From contig JAQGDQ010000248.1 in assembly GCA_030141605.1 (NCBI GenBank), positions 267,887-331,886 on the forward strand: DNA of 64,000 bases, in the 5' to 3' direction. The notes beneath the pieces were generated by a model. That model worked only from the letters and a program-made list of their open reading frames with translations. It did not search any database and was not told where the DNA came from. Shown piece by piece: positions 11,074-21,770 of the stretch. This DNA is from Tubiluchus corallicola (Eukaryota > Priapulida > Priapulimorpha > Priapulimorphida > Tubiluchidae). The first letter of the stretch is position 1. Every line of letters begins with the position of its first letter. The position numbers and the translations under genes were made by a program.

Positions 11074-14000
11074 GTTACAACCAAAGCTCCAGTCTAATAA
11101 TGTTTATGGCAGTCGTACAATCTTGAACTGGCTACTCACATGCCAGACGACCGTTTAAGGGTTCGAAACTGTGCCAGCAGCTACTTGTGGGTAGAAGTGA
11201 AAACATAAAAGGTTCTTACGAGGAGACATTCCATAAAAATGCGGTATTCCTCATTGTAATATTACTTAACATACCAGAAAAATTAACTATGTTTGCTGCT
11301 ATATATCAACTTTTATTTATGAGCGTTTTTAACCACGTATAAACATATAATTGTTTGTATAATTATATTCATATGTAATTTTACATGCGTATTTTATACC
11401 ATGTAGTTTTTTTATAAATGGTCAAGTACAGGAGAAATTACTTTCGCAGACATAATTATAATGCGGTCCGATTTTGTTTTGTTGGTGGTATACCCAGGAA
11501 GGTTTTGATGGAGGATTCCATGTGGACTGGATGGGCGTAGAATCTATTACAAAGCTTTGTTTAAAACCCGTTTACAAACCATTACCTGCTGTAGTATTGA
11601 GCTAGGCTGGCTGGCTTCTGTCCTGTTTATAATCTGATGAATCTCACATTAATCCCATGTAATCAAACGCCTAGTTTTCTCGCCGCCTGAAAAGCAGCTC
11701 GGGAAAATGATCACCCTGGCGTATTTGGAACACCTCTAACACATTCAAGCTAAAATTAATTATCAGCGTTGTACCACCATGTCTACGTATAGGTGATTAG
11801 GAACCCAACAGCACAAATTAGTTTTAGTAGAAAACGTGTGTCGACTGCTAAATGCTGCTCTTACTTCCCACAGCCTGGCTCTTATTATCCGTGTAATCTT
11901 GAGTTGACTCTTAACAAGGTGGGTTGACTTTGCTGTTGATGTCTTTCAGTTCAAACTGGTATACGTTTTCAACATTGAATGACTGTACAGTAAAACGAAA
12001 GTAGATTATGGCATTGTTTAAAAGTTCGTAATCCATGAAGCTACTTGAAATGAAATGTGTCCATTGTTTTCAAGCCTGACAGCTAGGGTTACAGTTTCTT
12101 TGGGTGACCTAATTGAGAACACAAGGAAAGAAAGGAGAAAATCCGTTTCCTGGCGAGATTGAATCCGCGTTCTTTTGTTGTTATCTGTTAGCTTGTAATG
12201 ACATTGAATTACTGCTTTTAGGTCGCAGCTTGAAGCCAAGTTTGGGATTTTCTGCAAATTCTCCTTGTGTGAATAATGCAGAATTCTTACGCTGAAAGAC
12301 GCGTGAAACCACGGGAGTGGGTAGAGGGGTAACATTTGTTTGGTCGTTCAAGTTTCATAAATGGAGCTTTTACTGAACTTAAATCCAGCATAAGACATAA
12401 AATGATTGTATGACTCACTTCACTGCAGCCCTGAAGGGAGTTTTTAGGTCATGAGGGTGCCCAAACCATCGTATGTCGTCAGCAAAGTGCTTCGGAATTT
12501 CCAGCAGTTGACGCACACAGGATTCACACGAGGTGTCGACGTGTGGTCGCCGCTTCCTGCCTGAGTATTCAAGTCAGCTAAGATGTACTTTTGGCAGCAC
12601 AAGATGGACGTCACAATTAGCCTAAGTTATTCTTGATCTTGTGGGCATTTTCCACCGAGGACCTTCGGGAGTTTAAGGACATTCATTTGAACTGTCCTAT
12701 TTTAACGGCTTCAAGGCACTTTTTCACAATTTTCTGACTACCAGAAGATACAGAAAAATGCCCACATTTAATAAAGACTGTGGTAGTAATCGAATTTCCA
12801 GCAATTCTAGTCTGAGACAGAGTCTGAAATGTCTACGCTTTTCAAAGGGGATTTTCGTTCGTTATCAAAGATGTACTAGTCACTATTTCGTTTTAGAAAT
12901 TCTGTTGCTAAAAACTAGATGACCGTGGCACACTTGCTTGCTCTTCCTATTGGGCGATATAAGTTAGAAAATACAGGCAACAGTGTGCCAGCAACCAAAC
13001 TTGTTATCAGTTTGGTCTTGTTCTTTAACTCCAGCCCTAAAGGGGACTAGCCTGTTACTTGTTATTGTCTTCTCTGCATTCGAGCCCCGATCCTATTTTG
13101 TGGAAGAACTTTGCGTTTTTGAAAGGTTTCCATGACGACACGTTTTCCCGCCACGAATCCTTGGAATAGTTCACGTTTGCTCATAGCAGTAAAATTGTAT
13201 AATTGAAGTTTATTCTGTGTAAGCTTGATTTATTCGTTGCGATTAAACTCCCAGCAGTTAGTTGTGGCATGTGTTTTATAGTCGTTTTACGTTCACTGGC
13301 AGAATTTTTACTTAACATCCATCTCGCTTGTTGAAGTTGTGGATTCCATGTCCCCAGAAATTTTAAATCTGAATGAAGACCTTGCGCGCATTGCTTGAAA
13401 GATAGCTATACCAATTATAACTTTACCGCGCGTACATACAGCGAGTTTTCTTTCTGATAGTAAACCCACAAGTGTGAACTGCTTTGCTAGTTTTTGTCGG
13501 CAAGTTATTGCAAACTCTACGACAGTCGTAGCGAATTGATTTACTCTCTAATATTAAGACATCGGCGAGTTACTCTCTCGACACTTCTGGCAGTGAATAG
13601 AGAATTGAGTGTCAGCTAGCGCTTAATGTCACAACAAGCGTTGCTCTCTAGTCTGAACGCGTCGTAAGACGAAAAACATGGGATATTTCACACTTTATAT
13701 ATATATATATAACATGTGAAACCCCTGTTTAGTTTAGTGATTCGTCCAGAATTCGTTAACCTCCGCAGAAGTGCGGAAAACTAACATAGCCTTTATCCAT
13801 AAAAATTAATGAAATTATCATTTTGTAGAGGTAGTCCAATTTTTACATAATACTGTGGCTAAATTATTGTCTGCTTTCTGAGTGGTCAAAACAGTGAAGA
13901 AGTATCTTTCATAAATAAATTTTGGTAAAATGGTGTTATTAAATTATTTAACCATTTGCATCATTCAGTCGATTTGGCACTCTAAAGAACGGCGGCCATT

Positions 14001-14181
14001 TTTATGTTTAGTATGTTTAGAATTAGTTCCTAAACTAAAGTTGCTTAATGAGTTTTTGAGCTAATAAAAGGAGTGCTTGCTTTTTATGTATTGTGTATAG
14101 TATTGTATTCCTTTCTAAATTTTGTATTACGTCTCTAGAATGCATTCAAATTATTTAAGCTATTTATTCTGTTTTTTACAG
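11074..14181. other. Presumed intron or intergenic sequence
   Basis: If the exon at 14182 is real, this is its upstream intron. A GC-richer patch at 12408-12565 is open on the minus strand for about 50 codons (it includes LLEIPKHFADDIRWFGHPHD) between stops, with no ATG and no clear splice sites. Its protein-like look is noted but unassigned. R4 copy 1 lies at 13441-13660. Confidence 0.3.
13441..13660 (+). mobile_element. R4 element, copy 1
   Basis: About 220 bp is shared with the minus strand of 22768-23002: a TTTTCTTTCTGA / TTTTCTCTCTGA start, the identical block AAGTGTGAACTGCTTTGC, a GACACTTCTGGCAGTGAAT block (CTCGC in the other copy), a GTGTCAGCT..GCGCTTA block and an end at TAGTCTGAAC. 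The family is rich in GCGAGTTACT-type motifs. There is no coding capacity. A short non-autonomous transposon is the likeliest reading. Confidence 0.55.
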
Positions 14182-14298
14182 TCTCCAGCCAGGAAAACTC
14201 CAACGGGAAAAGCAGTAACTCTAACCCCTAAAAGTGCTGGAATAAAAACCAAATTCAAGAGTTCTTCGCTGGGCCACCAGGCGGCCAAGCATTTGTAG
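14182..14298 (+). CDS. Probable C-terminal coding exon, unidentified protein
   Basis: A textbook 3' splice site (pyrimidine-rich TATTCTGTTTTTTACAG ending at 14181) is followed by 38 sense codons and TAG at 14296. The peptide opens SPARKTPTGKAVTLTP and ends LGHQAAKHL. It is lysine, serine, threonine and proline rich, like the disordered basic tails of nuclear or cytoskeletal proteins. The other two frames hit stops within 12-16 codons. Upstream exons should lie to the left, within the first 14 kb or beyond the window, but none was recognised. The frame is inferred only from length. I do not know the protein. An alternative is a chance acceptor-like sequence. Confidence 0.45.
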   Translation, partial: SPARKTPTGKAVTLTPKSAGIKTKFKSSSLGHQAAKHL

Positions 14299-15547
14299 AA
14301 GCCTGTAATGATGTGACGAAGATTTGGCTTCACTGGCGAGTCCGCTGCTACTGCGGTTATTCTGTTCTCGTTCCAGAATTATCCTCCCTTTTATTGCTAA
14401 TAATGTCAAATGTAGGACGAGGCTTTCAACAGCGGCTGATAACATAAACAAAAATTTGGATAAAAATATCAGTAATTGCCATACTGAATGGAGGCTCTGC
14501 TTTTAGTAGGCAGGGATTTTTTGTTGTCAGTAGTTACTATGCGTGATAACCTGCAAACATTTAGTTCAGATTTCAGTGAATTACTAAAAATCAGTACTAA
14601 AGGAAGGCAGAGTCAGTCAAAGTCAAACTATTATTTAGAGTTTGCATGGGAAAGCCTATGATATTTTTTGTCTTATTAATTTTTGTGTCATCATTCATAT
14701 ATGGTACGTCTATAGGTGATTTACTCTGCCACATTATTTAGATCAACCGTAATTAAGTATTTATAAAACCCCAATTTTTTGGCGAGCAATGTTTTATAAT
14801 GAAACGGCGTATTTTTTGTTTTTGAAACTACAAGCTATAAAGTAACGGGGTAGTTTACAATTATTTGTCGCCATCATATATCAAACGAAATGATTTGTAC
14901 ATTTAGTTCTGGGAAAAAATATCTGCAGTTTATTACCACAAAAATCTGTTAGCTTTATAGTTCACGCAGGTTTTCTGTATTGCCAAGTCCATAGTTTTGT
15001 TTTGAAAATACCTTGCCTTAGTATGCAACAAAAATTGTTTCTTCACTTTCTGGTCTAAGTTTGGATGTAGATTTAAGTTTTTTATGTAATGTTATCTGTG
15101 TGTGATGGGAGGATACTGTGATTCATATATATACCATGTATATTTTCTATGTCAACATGTTTTTTATATCCATATGTTATTGATGATTATAATGATATAT
15201 CAGGCAGTACTCGCAGTTTATATTGCAAATGTGCCATACTTAAAGGTATGCCAACTTTTCTAGTTTGTCAGTTCCAGAATGTTTTCCCAACTAAATGTTG
15301 ATGTAACAATGTTGATGTAACAATGGCTTTCTTTCATTGTTTGTTTAGATTTTGCAATTTCGTTTATATGTGAACTAACAGAAAATCATTAATTTAAATG
15401 TATGTGCTGTGTAGTTGACGTGATTTATTTCATATGGTTCAGTACTATGCATAATGATCATAGTTATTGGTGTATTTTGTATGTCTCAGATAACAAGTAC
15501 AAACTGGGTTCTTGATCGCTGGGTGAATTGTAGCCAACATGTTTTAC
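14299..15547 (+). other. Possible 3' UTR then intergenic
   Basis: AT-rich sequence after the TAG at 14296. No polyadenylation site can be chosen with confidence. A 16-bp direct duplication (AATGTTGATGTAAC twice) occurs at about 15297-15327. Nothing else was recognised. Confidence 0.3.
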
Positions 15548-15990
15548 TTAAAGGGGAAAAGAAAAGGGAATTTTCAAGTATTTCCCAAAGAATTTTCCAT
15601 ACAATGTTATATTAGCTAACATTACGCTTAACTGTTTGAAAGACTTGTGTAATTGCAAAAAATTCTTAATAATTTAAAACATTTGCACCATCTGGAAAAA
15701 GGGCACTGCATCGCCGTCCCAGTGTGCACCACTGGCTCACTAAAAACACATTGATCTTACTGACAGTATAAAATAATTTAAACTTTTGTTTAGCGAAAGG
15801 ACAATGTTATCAAAACTTGTTTCAAACCGCTTACCATTAAAATGTTTGCACCTAAAGATCATTGCTGAAGTTTTATACAGCGTTACTGCAAACGCAAGCC
15901 CTGTATGCAATAAAACAGTATGTAAGCGGTATAAAAATTTAAGTTGCATTTTTAAGCTTTATTTATGAATGGTGTTTTCTTGTCATTTAA
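15548..15990 (+). mobile_element. R2 element, copy 3 (best full-length copy)
   Basis: It runs from TTAAAGGGGAAAAGAAAAG at 15548 to TTTTCTTGTCATTTAA ending at 15990, 443 bp. Reading the right end backwards gives TTAAATGACAAGAAAAC, an imperfect inverted match to the left end, and both ends carry TTAA. Internal order matches all other copies. With no open frame of its own, this fits a TTAA-targeting MITE (piggyBac-like by target preference; inference). Confidence 0.7.
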
Positions 15991-16757
15991 AGTTAACTCA
16001 CTTTCTTTACTATCATATAAGTTTAACTGCACTGTTAGCATACAGGTCAGAAGAAAACACTTTCTTATGCGTTTCTTTTGCTTGTACTTTTCTTTTTGTG
16101 ACCGGTAACGATGAGTAATATTGGAAATTGGAATCACGCTGCGAATTACATGATTTATTTTCGTTACATTTGCCTGGTAATGCTATAATTACTGCCATAT
16201 TTTTTTTTATTCCCAGGACTCCTTTCAAAATGACTTCATATTATTACTGTTTAAAATTCTAAGTAACATTGAAAACATAGCTCGTAGTTAAAAATAGCAT
16301 TCTGGCTATGGCTGCTTAGTAAATGAACTATGATCTAGTATTTCATTAGGTAAGAAGCCTATTCAGTTTTCTTTTGTGATGCTCGGCAGGAACAGTACTA
16401 GGAAGCCAGACAAAAACGTAACTCACATTCCAGCAATAACCATATTTTGGTATCTTTTTACACTGGTTTTTATATGCTTATTTAATGTTGTTTAGTTTCA
16501 TATGCTATATTTAGAATATTATACTAATTGTAGTCAGGTCACACGAGCAGGTTGTATTTGAGTATCAAAATAAAGAAGAATGCTGTAATAAAGAACTTGT
16601 CGGTGTTCCTTTATTCACTTCAATACATTCTTATGCAATCTCGAACTTTTGGTGTAAAATACTTTAGCACACTAAATTCATATGTAAAAATGCGCCTCCC
16701 GACCGGCTCTATTCTGCTTGGAAGCCTTTTTTAGAGCCTAAAGTTGGTACGCATTGC
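15991..16757. other. Intergenic, nothing recognised
   Basis: AT-rich sequence without repeats or supported coding signal. Clustered AATAAA hexamers occur at about 16570-16590. Confidence 0.35.
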
Positions 16758-16769
16758 AGTAAATACATA

Positions 16770-17295
16770 TTGTTGGCATCCTTCTGTCTCGGAAGACAAT
16801 GTGCGCCAAGAGAGTCAGTTATTGATTACACTGTGGCTGAGCAGTCCGATCCTTGAACGTCTCCAGGGCGCACGCCTGGGCAAAGTGTATGGAGATCCTG
16901 AGTTGCCCAGACACCAGGAACCCCCTCTCGTCCTCCCTAGTGTAGTCCAAAGGAAAGCGGAGCGATACGTTTGGCACCAGGTTGGCTGCAGGAGCTGCCG
17001 GAGTCAGTAAGCATGCTGCACTGGTCCGCCTTCGGGGCTCCACTCCTGATTTGGAAGGTTTACTCCTCTACACGTGGTCGTTGGGTTACTTGATCTCCTC
17101 CGCCCTCTAGCCGTTGGCTGCTTGTGCAGCTCCTCCGCCTAGTGTCGAGATACAGTGTGGACATCCCGCAAGCCTACAGCACCTGGTATTCCTAGGAGGT
17201 CACCCATCCAAGTACTAACCAGGCTCTACGTTGCTTAACTTCGGTGATCAGACGAGAACCGGTGTTTTCAACGTGATTTGGCCGAAGTTGGTAGT
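16770..17295 (-). mobile_element. 5S-derived SINE, copy A
   Basis: Read on the minus strand, a complete 5S rRNA-like head (17170-17288) is followed by a body of about 400 bp and ends GGATGCCAAC. The flanks AGTGAATACATA (17296-17307) and AGTAAATACATA (16758-16769) are a 12-bp target-site duplication with one mismatch. The body is roughly 90% identical to the copy at 63276-63820. This architecture is that of SINE3-class elements: the 5S internal promoter drives polymerase III transcription, and the tail is presumably recognised by a partner LINE. Peptides read from the body are not genes. Confidence 0.85.
17170..17288 (-). rRNA. 5S rRNA-like head of SINE copy A (not a functional 5S gene)
   Basis: On the minus strand the sequence follows 5S rRNA through its length: CGGTTCTCGTCTGATCACCG, AAGTTAAGCAACG (box A region), TTAGTACTTGGATGGGTGAC (box C region), then GGTGCTGTAGGCTT at the end. 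The first 25 nt diverge from a normal 5S 5' strand and would weaken helix I. There is no T-run terminator after the head; the sequence continues into the SINE body. It is therefore a retroposon promoter rather than a ribosomal gene. Confidence 0.8.
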
Positions 17296-17307
17296 AGTGA
17301 ATACATA

Positions 17308-18601
17308 GTACGAGAATAATATTATAGAGTTAGTTGAACGTTGCATTATTTAGCACTTGGCGTGATAAACACCAAGGCCTTCTCGTTTCCTTCCTTCTGA
17401 ATTGATGTGATTTTCCACCATTCAAGTACATGTTTAGCTGAACCAGTTATAGATGGTATACTTATACTTCTGCAGTTAACTACACTGACAAGCGCTACAA
17501 CGTGACGTTTCGTCGCCTTGTCTGTCAGTGTGTGTAGAGAGAGAGAGAAAAGGGGGAGGACAAAGAGAAGGGAGTGGGAAGAGGGGAAAGGAGGAAAAAA
17601 ATGAGGCGGAAGAAAAGAAGAGACCGAGAAGGAAAAACTGATAGATAGTAAGATAGACAGACAAAGTTTGGTTAAAGTATTTGAAATGCGAATTTTTCCA
17701 CAAGAGTTCAAAAAATGGATTTCGCAATGTCGATTCCCTTTACAACCGTTACACGTACACTATAATACGCTCACAAATGTCACGCTGATATTTTAATTTC
17801 GAAATTACACTCCGGTCTGCTAGAGAAAATAAGACAAGAAAATTTGATTGATTAACCTGATGCCCTGCTGAGCGCGCGCGCTGCAGTACTCAGTACTCAA
17901 CACATGTAAACTAAAGTTCTTGCAAAAAAACCTACACAGGGCCGTGCTCTTTGAATGTTAATAATTCAATATTCAATCCTATTTACTTCTGTATCAAAAA
18001 GAATACAAATGTAGCACAGCAATTTCGCAACAAACCCAGAAATGACCCCCTCCCAAGGCGTCCTCTACGCATGCAAAGATACCACTACTAGTTTTAAACG
18101 ATATTAATTATAACAATACTGCATGCAGAATATAAAAGTTATTTTTTACGAGCACTGCCAGTTGCCACTGAGACAATGATGGTAAGGTGTGTTAAAATAC
18201 GTTATATTACCAACCTCGTACCTTACTAAAATGCATCCGTCAAATAAAACATCCTATTACGTGTAATTTCCATTTCTTCTTTATTTCATCTTACAGACGC
18301 ACATTTTGTCTTCAGGGACAGACATTAGTTTTCAGAAATAATTCTTCAATGTATAGGAAAAACAGCTAGGGAGGCAAATACCGCCCTGCCAAACACCGTC
18401 ACTAAATTAATATTAAAAGAATTAGACACAATTTTTCTTCATCGTATAGAGTGGCGGAATTTTAGCGATCTAATGAACGGGAAGTGAAATCTGTGTGTTT
18501 TTAATAAAATGCCATGATTGACTAAGTCAGAGACTTTACTTGCGTCTAGAAACATAATAATGTCAGAGTGTCATGATTTTTCTGTACTGTTGTGTAATCT
18601 C
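17308..18601. other. Intergenic with a polypurine stretch
   Basis: Positions 17536-17650 are almost pure purine on the + strand (GAGAGAGAGAAAAGGGGGAG and similar), degenerate rather than a clean dinucleotide. The minus-strand ORFs at 17346-17727 are produced by this tract. The remainder shows nothing I recognise. Confidence 0.4.
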
Positions 18602-19041
18602 GATAAAGGAAAATAGGGCGATTTTTCATGTTCTACCACCATTTTGTAGTAGGGTAAAAAATATACATTTTAATACCTATAATAATGCCAAAGTGTTTCT
18701 GATAATTAAATAATATGATAAAAACTTAATTAATGGCAGCCCTTTGCTTGGCAGCTGAGCCCAATTAATGATGGTATCACAAATGAAAATAATTTTCAAC
18801 AGCAAAAACATTCCAGGGGCGTGTTACACGTTTTGAGAAACGAAAATTGAAATGCAGTGTTACTGTACAACATTCAATGTTGTACACAAGAACTCGATAA
18901 ATTTTAAGCTTAAAATTCAAATTTCAAGTTTACAACTGTGCTCACGTATGAGCTCTCGAATGTGTGTACTGCGTCACGACTGAACACTTTTGAGCTGAGA
19001 GGTACAGCTATAGTTAAAGACTGGGCTCGGTTTTTCTTTGA
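18602..19041 (+). mobile_element. R1 element, copy 3 (internally deleted)
   Basis: It begins ATAAAGGAAAATAGG and contains AACAGCAAAAACATTCC, GTTACTGTACAACATTCA and GCGTCACGACTGAACA. It then jumps from the AGAGGTACAGC block to the far end, TTAAAGACTGGGCTCGG, near 19041, so about 130 bp of the 3' part is missing. It is a diverged, old copy. Confidence 0.6.
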
Positions 19042-20139
19042 GGAGATAAATACACAGATCTATGCTATACCTTTTTAATTCCAGATTTGACGTCAGACTG
19101 CCATTGTAAAATACGTTAGATGTGATTCAATTTCTCTAACCCACTAGTACAATAAAAAGTTTGACAAATTATATACAGACATGATACAGTATAAGTATAC
19201 AGTGTAATAAATTGCAAAACAGGCATCACATACAATTAGCAATTTCGATACTGCTATCACAATTTTCGTATAAAATTTTCTGCATGATTATTCTGTCCCG
19301 GGTTTTATTATTCACGAAAGCATTTGGTCTATTTCAAAGCATCATATTCGACCATAAAAGAGCAATTTGCAGACGAGCTAAGTGCAAGCAGACGGTAGCC
19401 GTGTCGACATATTCAGAATATTATTGTATTTTAATAGCTGTCAACTTTTGTATTTTCGAGCGTGATGCGAACATTTTATTGTACATTCGTATACTAAAAC
19501 TGTGCCTGGAAATTTCATCGCAATATGAAATAATTCAATCGTGTTTGATCCATACGAGGCCAACAATTAATACAGCTATAATTGCTTTGTTCACTACTAT
19601 GCAATTAATACTAGCTATAACTAGTAAATATCTATGCCATGCTTTACTAATATGCATAATCTGCAAACTAATATTCTATAACAGCAATTAGATATAATGC
19701 AGCACTATAATTGTCATAACAGCTTACTAAGTCCTTATTTTAATATGTTGTGATTATTACTGCTACGAAAATACAATTTTAAAAATAGCAACGCTGCATG
19801 TAATAGGTGTATAATCATTATGTAATTGTTGTCAATGTTGTGAAACTGATGATTTTTTTGGCCTATTTAAATTGTCTGTTCGTCAAGTGCTAAAATCTTG
19901 ACTGTGCTATGTCTATTATAATTGTGTAGGGCATTTTCATTTTAGTTTATCGGTTATTTTGCATACACTAACAAAATGCTTCAAGTAATTTGGGTATTGA
20001 TAACAAATACATGTTTCTTTAGTTACTAACACAATTTTTATTAAAAATCTATAATACTCATATTTATTAAACATGTCTCGCAGCAAACTGCTAACAGTGT
20101 CAGTCGATTAACTAAATTAATATTAATGTCCTTCAAATA
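19042..20139. other. Intergenic, nothing supported
   Basis: A 159-codon ORF (19212-19691) lies here but is not supported (see rejected items). Part of it, at about 19490-19550, resembles the 167-bp tandem unit found at 20285-20765. Confidence 0.35.
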
Positions 20140-20290
20140 GGGGTGCCTGCTAGGCGACCTCTTCGTCTTTCGCCACCCCCTTTAATGTACTGTTTATCAT
20201 CTTAAAGAAACATTGTATTATTATATGTGTGACATTAAATGAGACGAATAAAATCTAATCTAATCTAATCTAAGTTAATGTAATCTAATC
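20140..20290 (+). mobile_element. LINE 3' end with (TCTAA)n tail
   Basis: The + strand reads GDLFVFRHPL then TAA at about 20182, a C-terminus I associate with lophotrochozoan-type LINE ORFs. A short 3' UTR, AATAAAA and TCTAA/TAATC repeats follow from about 20250. The element is severely 5'-truncated. Family assignment is from memory and moderate. Confidence 0.45.
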
Positions 20291-20765
20291 CAATAGAGTC
20301 CAGGTACTTTCGCATAAGGTTTCTTTCCATCTTGCAATGACCCATTGCGACTACCAGTTTTATTTTTTGTGAGGTGGTGACACAATTTCATTTAGCTCGT
20401 GGACAGAGCTTTGCTAAACTGTGCTGTGGAAATTTCATTGCAAAATGAAATAATTCAATCCAGTTCAGTGTAGATACTTTCGCGTAGGTTTCTTTCCAGC
20501 TGTCAATGACCATTGCAACTACCAGTAGTATTCTTTGTGAGGTGGCGATACAATTTCATTTAGCATGTGGACGGAGCTTTGCTAAACTGTGCCTAGAAAT
20601 TTCATTGCAAAGTGAAATAATTCAATCCAATTGAGTCAATGTAGTAGGTACTTCGCACAGGTTTCTTTCCAGTTCTCAACGACCCACTGCAACTACCAAT
20701 AATATTCTTTGTAAAGACACGATACAATTTCATTTAGCGTATGGGTGGAGCTTTGGTAAATGATA
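20285..20765. repeat. 167-bp tandem repeat, about 2.9 units
   Basis: Three successive diverged units share AATTCAATCC / TAATCCAATAG starts (about 20285, 20452, 20619), TTTCTTTCCA, a CAACTACCA block, GATACAATTTCATTTAGC and GGAAATTTCATTGC. The spacing is 167 bp. The array abuts the LINE (TCTAA)n tail. An isolated fragment of the unit recurs at about 19490-19550. Confidence 0.75.
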
Positions 20766-20914
20766 TACAGTACGTACTATATCGACAATAAAAAATTATA
20801 TATTTGTCCAAATTTGTTATGCAAAAAGGTTGGCTGTCGGGTACGGTCATTTTTATTTTAAGAGTTCAACGCCATGGAAATCGAATTCGAGCACTCATTG
20901 ACGCAGCCTTTACT

Positions 20915-21770
20915 ATATATATATGTAGTTTATTGACTAAAACAAGTTACATGTATACACGAAGAACGAGGTAAATGCCACAATCGATACGTTAGTGATT
21001 TTAGTCCAGATTGTCACTTTACGTACATTTCCTACTCAAGCTCATAGCAATAAAAACAGTGTTATGCATACAAGTTACATCAGCATAAACGTTCCAAATT
21101 TTCGTAACAATTAGGGTGCTCAAAGAAGTGAGTTAAATCGGCAAAGTTTACATTGTCGTAGCAGTTTCTAATATTAGATGTTAGGGGGCATGTCTGTATA
21201 ACGTGTTTCTCAGTTTGAATGTCCCCACAAGGACATAACCTATTTTCCCCTGGCTGTCTCGCCCATCTACCCGTTTCTATTCGCAGCCTATGTGACTGAA
21301 GACGCATTCTTGTGAAGCTTATCCGATGATGCTCAAATATTGTCGATTCAAAACGAGAAGTTTCGAGACCGGGGTTCAATTCCAAGTAGGTTACACAACG
21401 TGTAGAATTGACCCGATTCCTTATGCGCTGTTCCAACAAAACTCTCTGCCGAGGTATATAGTCTGGCTGGTAACTCGCCTGAAGCTGGTCAAGACATCTA
21501 AGAAGTTTGCTGCCTGCATTCCTTGCTATGGCGACAGTTTTTATTAAAGGTTCATGGCGAAAAGCATTTCTCATAAGTTTTGCCTATGTTTTCTGCTGCC
21601 TAGACCGTAGAAGACTACATTGTACAGCTCTTACGGAACCAGGATCTAGATGAGACATTATATGAGACAGCAGTGTCTTAGTGATGTTCGAATGGTGCAC
21701 TTCCTCTCTTAATGAGGCAAATAGCCAGGAGCAGTATGGCAAACAAAACTACACAGTAGCAGTTTTTCGC
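20915..21770 (-). pseudogene. 5'-truncated LINE (CR1/jockey-like), C-terminal part of ORF2
   Basis: The minus strand encodes the segment after the reverse transcriptase of a non-LTR retrotransposon. From about 21750 it reads LPYCSWLFASLREEVHH, then SVRAVQCSLLRS, an in-frame stop at about 21585, and an intact 164-codon frame (21080-21574) containing RLRIETGRWARQPGENRLCP, the Cys-x-Cys pair, EKHVIQTCPLT and a terminal NLERLC. The Cys...Glu-x-His...Cys pattern is typical of this LINE tail domain. The 3' UTR ends in AATAAACTACATATATATA near 20915, so the (TA)n there is the element's tail. The copy is dead through truncation and an in-frame stop, but it is much fresher than the one at 6330-6620. 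Confidence 0.75.

Noticed and set aside
16744-17043. 74- and 88-codon ORFs inside SINE copy A (and equivalents at 63471-63818)
   Set aside because: They are on both strands of a SINE body and differ between copies by frame-breaking indels.
17170-17288. Functional 5S rRNA gene
   Set aside because: The 5' strand is diverged, no T-run terminator follows the head, the sequence continues into a SINE body, and the whole unit has target-site duplications.
19212-19691. 159-codon ORF, the longest intergenic open frame on the + strand between 14 and 25 kb
   Set aside because: AT-rich, hydrophobic, no recognisable domain, no splice or start context, and it overlaps a fragment of the 167-bp repeat unit.
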